A DNA stretch of 64,000 bases from Actinoplanes sichuanensis (GTDB taxonomy: Bacteria > Actinomycetota > Actinomycetes > Mycobacteriales > Micromonosporaceae), in NCBI RefSeq assembly GCF_033097365.1, contig NZ_AP028461.1:8432001-8496000 (forward strand), given 5' to 3'. Both the position numbers and the translations under genes were made by a program. Below are positions 7,664 through 16,736 of the stretch, one piece after another. The stretch's first letter is position 1. Each line of letters opens with the position of its first letter. The notes under the pieces were generated by a model. It was given only the letters and a program-made list of their open reading frames with translations. It searched no databases and was not told the DNA's origin.

Positions 7664-10527
7664 CAGCCGCCACTCCGCACGGACGGTAGGAGGAAGCGGG
7701 CCGGCCAGGCGCATCCGGCGAAGTCGCCGTCGATCAACGCACCGGCCCGGGCGGCCCATTCGAGCTCACCGAACGAGCACCCTACCGCTCTCTCCAGCGC
7801 GCTGGGTGCCCGTCGACCGAGTGCGACGGTACGCCGTACCTCCGGATCGGAGATGTCCTCGTCGAACCAGACCCGGACCGCCGCAGCCTGCGCGCCCACC
7901 GTCTCGCCGGGAATGTCCCGGCCGTTGGCCTGCCGCCACTCCGCGGAGCGGGGATGGCGCGCGGCGGTGGGGTCGGCACGGGCCGCGGCACCGAGGACGT
8001 CGGCGATCCGCGACCAGCGGTAGCGCCGCGCCAGGAACTGCGGCTCCTCGGCCGCGCAGGTGAACTCGCCGCGCAGGAAGCCGTTGAGCACCCCGGTCAC
8101 GTGCCCGGCCAGCGTCGCCGGATCGGACCGGTCGCTGAGCGCCGCCGACCGGGCCTCGACGGCTTCGTCGACCGCGTGGGAGAGGGCGCAGTCCCGCAGC
8201 CGCAGCGGCATGGTCAGCAGCGGCCGCAGCCGATGGGCCCGCGGGACCGGCGTCGGCCAGCCGGTGAGGTGACCGAGGACGGCGAGTTCGGCCCAGGCGA
8301 CGAGCCAGGGCTCGTCCTCCAGTAGGCGCTGCGCCGATCGCATGTCGCGCAGAGTGCACGCGCTGGACAGGCATTCGCCGCCGCAGGTCGTGCTGCGCCG
8401 GCCGATGACGGCGCCGGGACCGGCGGTCGGGGTGAGCCCGCCGCGTTCGCGGTCCGAGCCGTCCGGCATCCGGACGAGTACCGGCTGGTCCATGCCGTCG
8501 GCGAAGACGGCGGCGGTGCCGGGCGGCAGGGTGACCAGGAACTGGGACTGCCGTTCGGTCAGGTTGGCGGTGGCGCCGACGGCCTGCCGGTCGTCGGCGG
8601 CCGGCAGCCGGTGCATGATCTTGACGGCGGTGTTCTTGATCACGTCGGGCAGGAGCTTGCTCGGGATCTGTTCGGCCACCACGAGGCCTTCGCCGTAGGC
8701 GCGGATCTCGGCGAGCAGGGCGGCGAACAGCTCGACCGCGTGCGAGGCGGGGCCGCCCTCGGTACGCCGCAGCAGCCGGTGTGCCTCCTCGAAGACACTG
8801 AGATGACGCAGCCCGAGCCGGAGCAGGGCCGGGTCTCGCCGGGTCTCCACCCGCAGGTGCTCGGTGAGCTGGATGAGCAGCCCGCCCATGAGGAACGCCT
8901 TGTCCCGGTCGTCGCCGACGTCCTCGATCTCGAAGACCACGTTGCGGCGCATCAGCCCGGCGAGGTCGAGTGGGTGCCCGCCTTCGAAGAACCGGCCGGT
9001 GGTGCCGAGACGCAGGCTGGACAGTCGCACGCGGATGAAGCCGCGGACGTTGTCAGTGATCTCCTTGCCGTACCCGATCTGGTCGACGACGAGTTCCGCG
9101 GTGCGCTGAAGGTCACCGAGGGTCGGGTAGCGGGGCCGGTGGCCGGCGGTTCGCGGCTCGCCGAGGGCCAGATCCCAGCCGAGGTCCTCGTAGCAGCGGG
9201 TCAGCGCGGCGCTGAGCACCTGCGGGAACGGCTCGTCGGCCTCGAACGCGGCCAGGAACAGCGACCGGGTCAGGTCCAGATGGGTCTGCAGCGGGAATCC
9301 GGCGGCCGGCTCGAGCGGGTTGAACCCGGCCGGTGGCGCGTCCGGGTCGCCGGGCCGGATGGTGATCACCCGGTCGCCGCCGATCCGGTCGGCCATCTGC
9401 CGATACTCGGCCTTGGCCGGTTCGACGACGAGCCACGGCAGGTCCTGAGCGGCGGCCGATTCGAGCAGGTTGCGCACGGTCTGGGATTTGCCGGCGCCGG
9501 TCGCGCCGGTGACGAACGTGTGCCGGTTGAGGCTGGTCCGGGGCACTTCGAGGACACCGGCCGGGGCCTCCGACCGGTCCAGCACCGCGCCGACGGTGAC
9601 GGCCGGGCCGCCACGGCCGGTGTTCTCCGGGGTGACGTCGAAGTCCGGCCGGGTGGCCAGGCGCAAGCCCGGCACCTCGTCGATCGGGGCGACGGCGAGC
9701 GAGGCCAGCAGGTGGGAACCGCCGAGCACCGGGGAGTCCGGCACGTCCTCGACGGAGAGCATCTTGTCCAGGTCACCGAAGACACCGGAGGGCATCAGGG
9801 CGTACGGCTGGTGGCTCAGGTCGGTCGAGGCGCAGAGCAGTCCGGCCACCGCGGCCGCGGACGCCGGGGAGTCGGCGCCGGCCAGCAGGTGCACCCGCCA
9901 CATACCGGTCGATCGGCCCTGCTGGAGTTCGCGGTGACGGCGCTGGAGCCGGGCCGCGGCCACCGCGTGGTCAGCCGACTGGGACTTGGACTGGGCCTGC
10001 CGTTCCTCCAGCGCGATCTGCCGGGCGGCGGTGACCAGGTCGGCGGCCGGTTCCGGGGTCGCCAGCACGAACCAGCTGAACGGGCCATGCCACACGTGCA
10101 GCAGCCCTTCGTCCAGGGTGGGCCGCAGGTCGCCGTCGCGCAGCGCCTCGTCCTCGATGAGCAGCCCGTCGGTCAGGCCGGCCACCCGGGTCCAGACCGG
10201 CACGGCGCGCAGCCGCCCGGTCAGATCGCCACCGGCGTACCGGCGTCCGACCGCGCCGGGTGGCACGGAGAGCGGGATCCGCTGGTCACGGTCCGGTTCA
10301 CCGGTGACGCCGCCGGCTGCGAAGACCTCGATCGGCCCGCCGGCGGCGGCCCGGTGCCAGCCGAGCAGCAACCCACCGCCGGAGTGGTACGCCGAGACGA
10401 TCGCGGCCAGCCGTTGCCGGCGCACCGCATCGCCCTGGTCGTCACGGCCGGACGGCGGGCGCCGGGGCAGTTCGAGCACCCGGCTGACCGGGAACCGCTC
10501 GAACAGCCCGGCGATGCCGGTCGTCAC
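7663..10527 (-). CDS. HerA/FtsK-superfamily ATPase (DUF87-like) with C-terminal extension
   Basis: A 954-residue cytoplasmic protein with no membrane segments. The P-loop FVTGATGAGKSQTV has its GATGAGKS at residues 341-348, followed by a HerA/TraG-style segment (LVVEPAKAEYRQM, FNPLEPAAG). A hydrophobic strand with an acidic end (HLSVFEEAHRLLRR, about 575-588) serves as Walker B, and AEIRAYGEGLVVAEQIPS is the typical sensor region of HerA/VirB4-like motors. A Cys-rich stretch (TTCGGECLSSAC) follows the motor core. Such motors translocate DNA or protein. The 4-bp overlap with the preceding gene (ATGA) and the ATGA overlap with the toxin gene mean all three are translationally coupled. The partner proteins suggest a secretion or conflict role, but this is inference. 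Confidence 0.85.
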   Translation of the reverse strand: MTTGIAGLFERFPVSRVLELPRRPPSGRDDQGDAVRRQRLAAIVSAYHSGGGLLLGWHRAAAGGPIEVFAAGGVTGEPDRDQRIPLSVPPGAVGRRYAGGDLTGRLRAVPVWTRVAGLTDGLLIEDEALRDGDLRPTLDEGLLHVWHGPFSWFVLATPEPAADLVTAARQIALEERQAQSKSQSADHAVAAARLQRRHRELQQGRSTGMWRVHLLAGADSPASAAAVAGLLCASTDLSHQPYALMPSGVFGDLDKMLSVEDVPDSPVLGGSHLLASLAVAPIDEVPGLRLATRPDFDVTPENTGRGGPAVTVGAVLDRSEAPAGVLEVPRTSLNRHTFVTGATGAGKSQTVRNLLESAAAQDLPWLVVEPAKAEYRQMADRIGGDRVITIRPGDPDAPPAGFNPLEPAAGFPLQTHLDLTRSLFLAAFEADEPFPQVLSAALTRCYEDLGWDLALGEPRTAGHRPRYPTLGDLQRTAELVVDQIGYGKEITDNVRGFIRVRLSSLRLGTTGRFFEGGHPLDLAGLMRRNVVFEIEDVGDDRDKAFLMGGLLIQLTEHLRVETRRDPALLRLGLRHLSVFEEAHRLLRRTEGGPASHAVELFAALLAEIRAYGEGLVVAEQIPSKLLPDVIKNTAVKIMHRLPAADDRQAVGATANLTERQSQFLVTLPPGTAAVFADGMDQPVLVRMPDGSDRERGGLTPTAGPGAVIGRRSTTCGGECLSSACTLRDMRSAQRLLEDEPWLVAWAELAVLGHLTGWPTPVPRAHRLRPLLTMPLRLRDCALSHAVDEAVEARSAALSDRSDPATLAGHVTGVLNGFLRGEFTCAAEEPQFLARRYRWSRIADVLGAAARADPTAARHPRSAEWRQANGRDIPGETVGAQAAAVRVWFDEDISDPEVRRTVALGRRAPSALERAVGCSFGELEWAARAGALIDGDFAGCAWPARFLLPSVRSGG

Positions 10528-12545
10528 TGCCGGCCGCCCCAGGGGCCCTGGTACGGCTGCTGCTGTTGCTGATACTGGGGCTGCTGCGGCACGGCGTTGC
10601 CCCAGCCGTTGAGTGCGGTGGCGGCGTCCTGCGCGGCGGTGTCGTGCGCGGCCAGCGGTTCCGGCTGGGACGCGGTGACCTGGCTGGGCTGACGGGTCGC
10701 CGGGTGGACGGCTTCGGCCCGATCCGGCAGGGGCAGCAGGTCGATCGGCTGCATCGAGACCCGCGGGAGGGTGACGATGTCCGGGTTGACCTCGACGGCC
10801 TGCACCACGGCGCCCCGGCCCTCGCTCTTGACCAGGACCATCGCGTACTCGGGGAGGTCCTGCAGGACGCGCGGCTCCAGCGTGTACTCGTAGACGCGCT
10901 GGGCGGCCTGGGCGTCGCTCCAGTTCTGTCCACGGGCGTTGGACTCGGTCTGGCTCCAGTTCCGGGTCTGGCTCCAGTTGGTGCCGCCGCTGCTGGAGTA
11001 GGTGCTGCTGCCACCGCCGTGACCGCTGGTGTGGCTGCGGCTCCAGCCGGACGAGCCGCCGTGGGTCTCCGACTCCCCGTACGTGTCGGCGAGCGTGTGC
11101 GTCTCGTTACCGCCGAGCGTGCGGGTCAGCTGGGAGAGCACGAACTTGTGTCCCTTGCCGATGAAGTCGGCGGCCTGACCGGCTTCGGTGTGGTTGCCGA
11201 GCCGCATCAGCGCGACCTCGCCGCCGCCGATCGTCTGCAGGGTGTGCTCGCGCAGGTGGGCGTAGAACAGCACGAGGCGGATGCCGCGCCGCTCGCAGAG
11301 GGTGCTGAGGTTCTCGATGGCCCGGTGGTTCACCTCGTCGGCGCCGATCAGGACGAGTGAGCCCATCGGGCCGCTCTCCTGCCGGACCCGGCGGGCCAGC
11401 CACTGCACGAGCAGGTCCTTGAGCAGCTCGGCCTGGGCGTTGCGCCGGTCGCCCTCGGCGATCACGCAGGTCAGGTCGGCGTCGCCGGGCGCGGCCGACT
11501 CGCTGCCCATCTCCTCCAGCGGGTGCAGGAACGCCTCGATCCGGCGCAGCTGTTGGTGCATCTGCCGGCGGACCTCGTCGGGCTGGAGGTCCAGCAGCCG
11601 GTCCACCTCGTCCGGGGTGAGCGCGGCCTGGACCGGCCGGTCGGTGAGCACGCGTAGGGCGGCGAGCAGGCGGCCGACGCTGATCTGCGGTTCGAGGACG
11701 GCGCAGACCTCACGCAGCAGCATGGTGTCCTGGCTGCGCTCGGCCCGGGTGGCGCCGGTCGCGTCACCGAACATCGACTCGACGAGGCAGTCCACGAACT
11801 CGTTGGCACCGAGACCGCCGACCAGGTCGAAGCGGGACATCTCGGAGGGCAGCCGGAACTGCTGGACGGTCCGCTCGGTCATCGACGCGAGGGTCAGCAG
11901 TTCGCCACAGAGCGCCTCGCCGGTGAAGTCGACGAGCACCATCGGGCCGCGGGTGGCGAGCAGCGATCCGCCGAAGACGGTGAGCACGGCCTCCCAGCCG
12001 TACGTGGTGCCGCCGATGATGTCGACGCGGCGGGTGCTGTTCGACGGGGTGGCCGCACCCCACTCGTTCATCGCGTCGACGGTCTGCCGCTGCTGGTACT
12101 CGTGGTGCTGGCGGCGCTGGTCCCAGGCGGCGTAGGCCTGCTGGTACTGGTACTGGAGCTGCTGCTGGGCGGCGGCGATCTCGGCCTTGATCCGGCCCGG
12201 CGCAGTGCCGAGCCAGACCGCGCCGCCGATGCCCGCCGCGAAGGCCAGGAAGGCGAGGAACCCGTAGGCCCCGCCGTTGCTGCTCGCCCCGACGCTGCCA
12301 CCGCAGCAGCTGATCAGCAGCGCGAGGCCGACACCGCCGCCGGCGACCTGAAAGATCTTCTTGGTCAGGTTGTGCTGGGCACGGGACAGCTTGTCGAACA
12401 GGTGCTGCGGCGCGGCGGCCGGCTGGGGCACCGGCTCCATGAACTTGCGCAGGTAGAGATTACGGTCGTTGAAGATCCATCCGAGTCGTTCCCCGGGTGT
12501 AGCCAACTTGGGCAGATGGTCGGAGACCGGGACAGGGGTGGTCAT
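10524..12545 (-). CDS. Membrane-anchored TraG/HerA-like protein lacking a canonical Walker A
   Basis: 673 residues from the ATG at 12545, with GGAGGG upstream. Two membrane helices lie at about 66-84 and 94-113, followed by a Gln-rich coiled-coil stretch (about 120-155). An ATPase-like domain starts near residue 175: the expected P-loop position reads GGTTYGWEAVL, without the GKS/T. A Walker B-like strand (GSLVLIGADEVNHRAIENL) and the R-x-G-I-R-L-V-L strand of TraG/HerA folds remain. It then has IGKGHKFVLSQLTRTLG, a Ser/Trp-rich stretch with repeated WSQT and WSR motifs, and a Gln-rich end. It looks like a membrane coupling subunit that pairs with the intact ATPase encoded 4 bp overlapping downstream. 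Confidence 0.7.
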   Translation of the reverse strand: MTTPVPVSDHLPKLATPGERLGWIFNDRNLYLRKFMEPVPQPAAAPQHLFDKLSRAQHNLTKKIFQVAGGGVGLALLISCCGGSVGASSNGGAYGFLAFLAFAAGIGGAVWLGTAPGRIKAEIAAAQQQLQYQYQQAYAAWDQRRQHHEYQQRQTVDAMNEWGAATPSNSTRRVDIIGGTTYGWEAVLTVFGGSLLATRGPMVLVDFTGEALCGELLTLASMTERTVQQFRLPSEMSRFDLVGGLGANEFVDCLVESMFGDATGATRAERSQDTMLLREVCAVLEPQISVGRLLAALRVLTDRPVQAALTPDEVDRLLDLQPDEVRRQMHQQLRRIEAFLHPLEEMGSESAAPGDADLTCVIAEGDRRNAQAELLKDLLVQWLARRVRQESGPMGSLVLIGADEVNHRAIENLSTLCERRGIRLVLFYAHLREHTLQTIGGGEVALMRLGNHTEAGQAADFIGKGHKFVLSQLTRTLGGNETHTLADTYGESETHGGSSGWSRSHTSGHGGGSSTYSSSGGTNWSQTRNWSQTESNARGQNWSDAQAAQRVYEYTLEPRVLQDLPEYAMVLVKSEGRGAVVQAVEVNPDIVTLPRVSMQPIDLLPLPDRAEAVHPATRQPSQVTASQPEPLAAHDTAAQDAATALNGWGNAVPQQPQYQQQQQPYQGPWGGRQ

Positions 12546-12726
12546 AGTGGCGAACGCCCTCCGAAAGCGCGCAGGCGGATTGTTCTCAGGTCGGCAGTCT
12601 CGCCGCAGGCTGCCGTACTTGAAAAGGTCTGCTGGTTGAAAGTCGGCATTGATTGACCGAACGGTCCTCCCCCCAGTAGTGACACCAGCCGACGACATCC
12701 ACCTGCGCGGGCTGCAAGATGGCCCC

Positions 12727-13035
12727 ATGGAGTGGGTCCTTCTGGCTGTCGTCGTGCTGGTGCTGATCGGGGTGGTGGCCGTACTGGTCGGTGTCACCAG
12801 AGTCGGCCGGTGGCTGATCCACATGTTCGGGCGGACCTTCGGGATCGGTCGACGTGGATGGAGTGTGCCACGTCCGCACCCGCGATGCCTGCGCTGCCGG
12901 GGCACCGGGTGGCTCAACCGGGAACCGGAGCGCACCTTCAACTTCACCGGCGACGGCTTCGAGGACCGGCACTCGCCGGCCACCGTCTGCCCGGACTGCG
13001 GCGGCACCGGCCGGGTCGACACGATCGGCTCGTGA
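12727..13035 (+). CDS. Small membrane protein with DnaJ-type CxxCxGxG zinc motifs
   Basis: 102 residues starting MEWVLLAVVVLVLIGVV, a single N-terminal membrane helix. The cytosolic remainder holds CLRCRGTGW and CPDCGGTGR, two CxxCxGTG knuckles as in the DnaJ zinc-binding region, enough for one zinc site. There is no J domain. It is transcribed divergently from the toxin/ATPase operon and lies between the same two tRNA-Lys genes. The ATG at 12727 is preferred to the in-frame one at 12649 because it starts directly with the hydrophobic helix. The role is unknown. Confidence 0.65.
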   Translation: MEWVLLAVVVLVLIGVVAVLVGVTRVGRWLIHMFGRTFGIGRRGWSVPRPHPRCLRCRGTGWLNREPERTFNFTGDGFEDRHSPATVCPDCGGTGRVDTIGS

Positions 13036-13043
13036 CATGCAGA

Positions 13044-13068
13044 AAGCCCCGGCACAGGGCCGGGGCTT
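13044..13068. terminator. Bidirectional hairpin between the zinc-motif gene and tRNA-Lys copy 2
   Basis: A 10-bp stem AAGCCCCGGC/GCCGGGGCTT with a 5-nt loop. It sits 9 bp after the plus-strand stop codon and 18 bp past the tRNA 3' end on the other strand. Confidence 0.75.
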
Positions 13069-13085
13069 CCATGTCGTCGAGAGAG

Positions 13086-13158
13086 TGCGCCGCGTAGGAC
13101 TCGAACCTACAACCCGCGGATTAAGAGTCCGCTGCTCTGCCAGTTGAGCTAGCAGCGC
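13086..13158 (-). tRNA. tRNA-Lys (anticodon CUU), copy 2
   Basis: It has the same 73-nt sequence as the copy at 5865-5937 (one extra flanking base is also shared). The anticodon loop is CTCTTAA and CCA is not encoded. The flanking sequences differ, so this is a second full gene and not part of a longer duplicated segment. Confidence 0.97.
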
Positions 13159-13297
13159 GCTGTCGTGCAACGAGAAAAACGTTAGCACGCGCTGTGAAGA
13201 TCCTTGAAATCGGCCGCCAACACCCGGAAGGAGGACCCGTCGGTTGCGTCGGTGCGTCAGTATGTCTGCGCTGAGAACTAAAGAACGGGGCTTGACG

Positions 13298-14509
13298 ATG
13301 GTTGTCCTCCGCCGCTCACTGGCGACGATCATGGCGATCGGCCTGATCGCCTCAACCGCCGCGTGCAGCGACGACTCCGACCCGGCCTTCGCCGAGCCGG
13401 CTCCCACGGCCAGTGCCGGGGCGTCCGCTCCGGTCACCGAGAGCACGACCGCCGCCGGGCCGGTCACCCTGGCCATCACACCCGCCGCCAACAAGAAGGA
13501 CGTACCGGTCAGCGCCGAGATCGGGGTCAAGGTCGGCAACGGCGAGGTGTCCTCGGTCACGCTCACCGACGCCAAGGGCAAGGCGGTCGCCGGCAAGCTG
13601 CGCGAGGACAAGTCGGCGTGGGTGCCGGACAAACCCCTCAAGACGAAGCAGCGGTACGCCGCCAAGGTCGTCGCCACCGGTGCGGACGGCACGAGCACCA
13701 CCGCGACCACGTCGTTCACCACGATGGGCGCGCCCGGCCGGGAGACCGGGACCGGGCTGTACCTGTTCGACGGCAACACCTACGGCGTGGCCATGCCGGT
13801 GGTCGTCGAGTTCAACCCGGGCATCAAGAAGGCCGACCGGGCCGCCGTGCAGAAGCGGATGTTCGTCGAGACGTCACCGGCCCAGCCGGGTGTCTGGTCG
13901 TGGACCGAGGCCGGCACCCAGGCCTACTACCGGGCGCCCGAGTACTGGCAGACCGGCACCTCGATGAAGGTCCGGATCGCGGTCGGCGGCCACCCCACCG
14001 GCGGCGGGCGCTACGGCGACCAGGACCGCTCGGCGACCGTGAAGATCGGCCGCAAGTTCGAGATGAACGTCGACAACGCCTCGAAGAAGATGACCGTCGT
14101 GCAGAACGGCCAGACGGTCAAGACGATCCCGGTCAGCCTGGGCAAGAAGAGCACCCCGTCGTCGAGCGGTCACATGGTGGTCATGGAGAAGAAGGCGGCC
14201 ACCGTCTTCGACACCACCGACACCGACGGCGCGGACGGTTACCGCACCAATATCGAGTACGCGCAGCGACTGACCTGGAGCGGTCAGTACATTCACTCGG
14301 CTCCATGGTCGACCGGTTCACAGGGACGCACGAATGTGTCACACGGCTGTGTCAACGTGTCCCCGTCGAACGCCCGCTGGCTCTTCGAGAAGTCATTGAT
14401 CGGCGACCCGGTCGTGGTCAAGGGCACCGGGGACAAGCTGGACTACGGCAACGGCTGGACGCCGTGGGACGTGAGCTGGGAGAAGTTCAAGGCGGGCAGC
14501 GCCCTGTAG
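13298..14509 (+). CDS. Lipoprotein L,D-transpeptidase with Ig-like domains (YkuD)
   Basis: 403 residues from the ATG at 13298 (MVVLRRSLATIM), preceded by CGGGG at good spacing; the upstream ATG at 13262 has no ribosome binding site. The lipobox is STAAC. Two Ig-like domains precede the YkuD catalytic domain, which contains IHSAPWSTGSQGRTNVSHGC with the nucleophile Cys at residue 351 and the family histidines. The enzyme makes 3-3 cross-links in peptidoglycan from the outer face of the membrane and is expected to be carbapenem-sensitive. It is followed at 137 bp by a close paralogue. Confidence 0.95.
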   Translation: MVVLRRSLATIMAIGLIASTAACSDDSDPAFAEPAPTASAGASAPVTESTTAAGPVTLAITPAANKKDVPVSAEIGVKVGNGEVSSVTLTDAKGKAVAGKLREDKSAWVPDKPLKTKQRYAAKVVATGADGTSTTATTSFTTMGAPGRETGTGLYLFDGNTYGVAMPVVVEFNPGIKKADRAAVQKRMFVETSPAQPGVWSWTEAGTQAYYRAPEYWQTGTSMKVRIAVGGHPTGGGRYGDQDRSATVKIGRKFEMNVDNASKKMTVVQNGQTVKTIPVSLGKKSTPSSSGHMVVMEKKAATVFDTTDTDGADGYRTNIEYAQRLTWSGQYIHSAPWSTGSQGRTNVSHGCVNVSPSNARWLFEKSLIGDPVVVKGTGDKLDYGNGWTPWDVSWEKFKAGSAL

Positions 14510-14646
14510 AGATCTCCTCGTGGTTTCGTCTCCCCGGCGGGGTACATCGATGGCGTAAGGCCGGTCACGGCACGAAACCGGGATTGGTGCGACGCTGTTT
14601 TTGGAGCACTATTGGGCGCCGGGGAGAACGACGCCGTGAGGGGACC

Positions 14647-15893
14647 ATGGAGATGGATGGAAATCGGTCGGCAGAGCGATCCCGTGGCCGGGGGCGTCTG
14701 CGTCTCGCGGTGGCCGCGGTGCTCGCGGGCACACTGCTGCTGACCACCGCGTGCAGCGGCGACGACGAACCCTCCTGGCAGGGCGGTGGCAACACCCCCG
14801 AGGGGACCACCGCGTCGCAGGCCCCCGCGGCCGAGCCGACGCTGAGCACTGTCGCGGTGACCTCTCCCGCGGCCGACGCGAAGAACGTCGAGCTCTGGTC
14901 CGAGGTGAAATACAGCAGTGAGGACGCGTCCAACACCGAGGTCAAGGTGACCAACGCCAAGGGCGCCGAGGTCAAGGGCACCGTCGACAAGGACGAGAAC
15001 GTGTGGCGCCCGGCCGAGGGCCTGGCGTGGAACACGAAGTACACGGTGAACGTCAGCACCCCCGGCGCCGAGGGCAAGACCAACAGCGTCACCAGTCCTT
15101 CACCACCATGAAGGAGCCGTCGAACCTGGTGCGGGTGACCAGCTTCCTGGCCGACGGTCAGAAGGTCGGCGTCGGCATGCCGCTGATCATGAAGTTCGGC
15201 CGGTCCATCCCGGAGAAGTACCGGGCCGAGGTGGAGCGCCGGATGGTGGTCACCGCGACGCCGGCCCAGGAGGGCGCGTGGCGCTGGATCAGCGCCACCG
15301 AGGTGCAGTACCGGCCGAAGGTGTACTGGAAGGCCAACTCGAAGATCTTCTACGCGGTCAACCTGAAGGGCGTGAAGCTCGGTGACGGGTGGTATGGCCG
15401 GTCCAACCTGACCGTCGACATGAGCGTCGGCCGCGAGATGATCATGACGGTCTCCAACAAGACCAAGAAGATGACCGTCAAGCAGGACGGCAAGGTCATC
15501 AAGACGATCCCGGTGAGCCTGGGCAAGTCGAGCACCCCGTCGTCCAGCGGCACCATGGTCGTCATGGAGAAGGCGGCGCACACCGTCTTCGACACCACCG
15601 ACGAGGACCCGGTCAACGGCTACAAGACGCCGATCGACTGGGCGCAGCGGATCACCTACAGCGGCCAGTTCATCCACGCCGCCCCGTGGTCGGAGGGTGT
15701 GCAGGGCAAGCGGAACGTCTCGCACGGCTGCGTCAACGTCTCCGAGGCGCTCGGTGAGTGGCTCTTCCAGCGGACCATGATGGGTGACGTGATCACCGTC
15801 TCCGGGACCGAGGAGAAGCTGAAGAACGGCAACGGCTGGACCGTATGGAACATGAGCTGGGAAGAGTTCAAGAAGGGCAGCTACCTGAACTGA
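14647..15893 (+). pseudogene. Second L,D-transpeptidase lipoprotein, interrupted by a single-base frameshift
   Basis: The ATG at 14647 follows GAGGGG and starts a lipoprotein signal (lipobox TTAC before SGDDEP) and the first Ig-like domain. This frame stops at 15109-15111. The rest of the protein continues in another frame from about 15095 (SFTTMKEPSNLV...) to 15893 and includes the catalytic SHGCVNVS (Cys codon 15729-15731). Alignment with the paralogue next door (TSFTTM) shows one base missing in ACCAGTCCTTCACC at 15091-15104. With that base restored the protein has about 415 residues. All catalytic residues are intact, so this is either a very recent loss or a sequencing error. Confidence 0.85.
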
Positions 15894-15913
15894 CGGCTCT
15901 CCCCCGGCACGCC

Positions 15914-15953
15914 TTCAGGGTGGGCTCCCGATCATTCGGGAGCCCACCCTGAA
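15914..15953. terminator. Perfect 18-bp bidirectional terminator
   Basis: An inverted repeat with an 18-bp perfect stem (TTCAGGGTGGGCTCCCGA and complement) and a TCAT loop. It separates the plus-strand transpeptidase from the minus-strand gene whose stop begins at 15954. Confidence 0.9.
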
Positions 15954-16736
15954 TCATTTCGGCGGGAACGCTCCGGTCACGACGGCCTGGCCGGAGGCCG
16001 CGGTGGCCAGTGCACCATAGGTGTCGGCGGCCGGGCTGCGTTCGCCCTCGGCGTGTGTGTACTGCGCGGCGAAGACGTAACCGCCCGGCGCGAGGGTGCC
16101 CTGCTTCAGGGTGAACCGGTAGACCAGCCGATCCTTCTCCTCGGCGACCGTGATGGTGATCATGTCGGCCGGGATGGTGGACCACTTTCCGGCGTCCTTG
16201 ACCCCGGCGGTCTTCGTCACGTTGATCACCACGTCCAGCGCGGTCATCGTCTCGGTGGTGGTGAGCGTGACATTGCCCTGCGCCCAGGTGCCCACCGAGT
16301 GCGCGTCGAGGGCCGCGGCCGAGTCGAGGAACCTGTCGGCCGGCTGCCAGGTCGGGGTGATTGTGGACGGCGGCGGTGGCGGCTTCTCGACCGGCCCCTG
16401 ATGGGCGGGTTCCTCCCGCTGCGGCGCCCTGTCCGGGGCCGACGGGGACGGCGAGGCGATACTCGGCGCCGGTGACGCCGAACCCTCGGTGGCCGCCGGC
16501 GTCCGGTCCTGATCCGGGCGGTCGCCGGCCAGTCTGATCCCGGCGAAACCGACCACCAGGGTCGCCACCACGGAGGCCGCGGCGGCGACCGGGCGCAGGG
16601 ACAGGGCCCACCGGCGGGCGGCCGGCTCGGAGCGGCGCTCCACGATCCGGGTCAGCATCACGTCCCGGTCCGGCAGGTGCCGGTCGGCCTCGTGGCGCAG
16701 CACCGAACCCAGATCAGCCTGGGGGCGCTCAGCCAT
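15954..16736 (-). CDS. Membrane-anchored partner of the upstream sigma factor (candidate anti-sigma)
   Basis: 260 residues. An N-terminal cytoplasmic region (about 1-47, beginning MAERPQADLGSVLRHEADRH) precedes one membrane helix (VAAAASVVATLVVGFAGIRL), a Pro/Ser-rich linker and an external beta-rich domain of about 140 residues. The gene overlaps the sigma gene by 8 bp, which implies translational coupling. This layout (cytosolic N-terminus, single helix, external sensor) suits an anti-sigma factor. The HxxxCxxC zinc signature is absent and the N-terminus is short, so that role is inferred from position. Confidence 0.7.
   Translation of the reverse strand: MAERPQADLGSVLRHEADRHLPDRDVMLTRIVERRSEPAARRWALSLRPVAAAASVVATLVVGFAGIRLAGDRPDQDRTPAATEGSASPAPSIASPSPSAPDRAPQREEPAHQGPVEKPPPPPSTITPTWQPADRFLDSAAALDAHSVGTWAQGNVTLTTTETMTALDVVINVTKTAGVKDAGKWSTIPADMITITVAEEKDRLVYRFTLKQGTLAPGGYVFAAQYTHAEGERSPAADTYGALATAASGQAVVTGAFPPK

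Noticed and set aside
8611..10572. 653-codon plus-strand frame opposite the HerA-like ATPase
   Set aside because: The minus-strand protein has a clear P-loop and Walker B region; the plus frame is Gly/Arg/Gln-rich shadow sequence.
5980..12545. Type VII secretion or contractile injection locus
   Set aside because: No WXG100, EccB/EccC, sheath or baseplate motif is seen; the ATPases are HerA/TraG-like.
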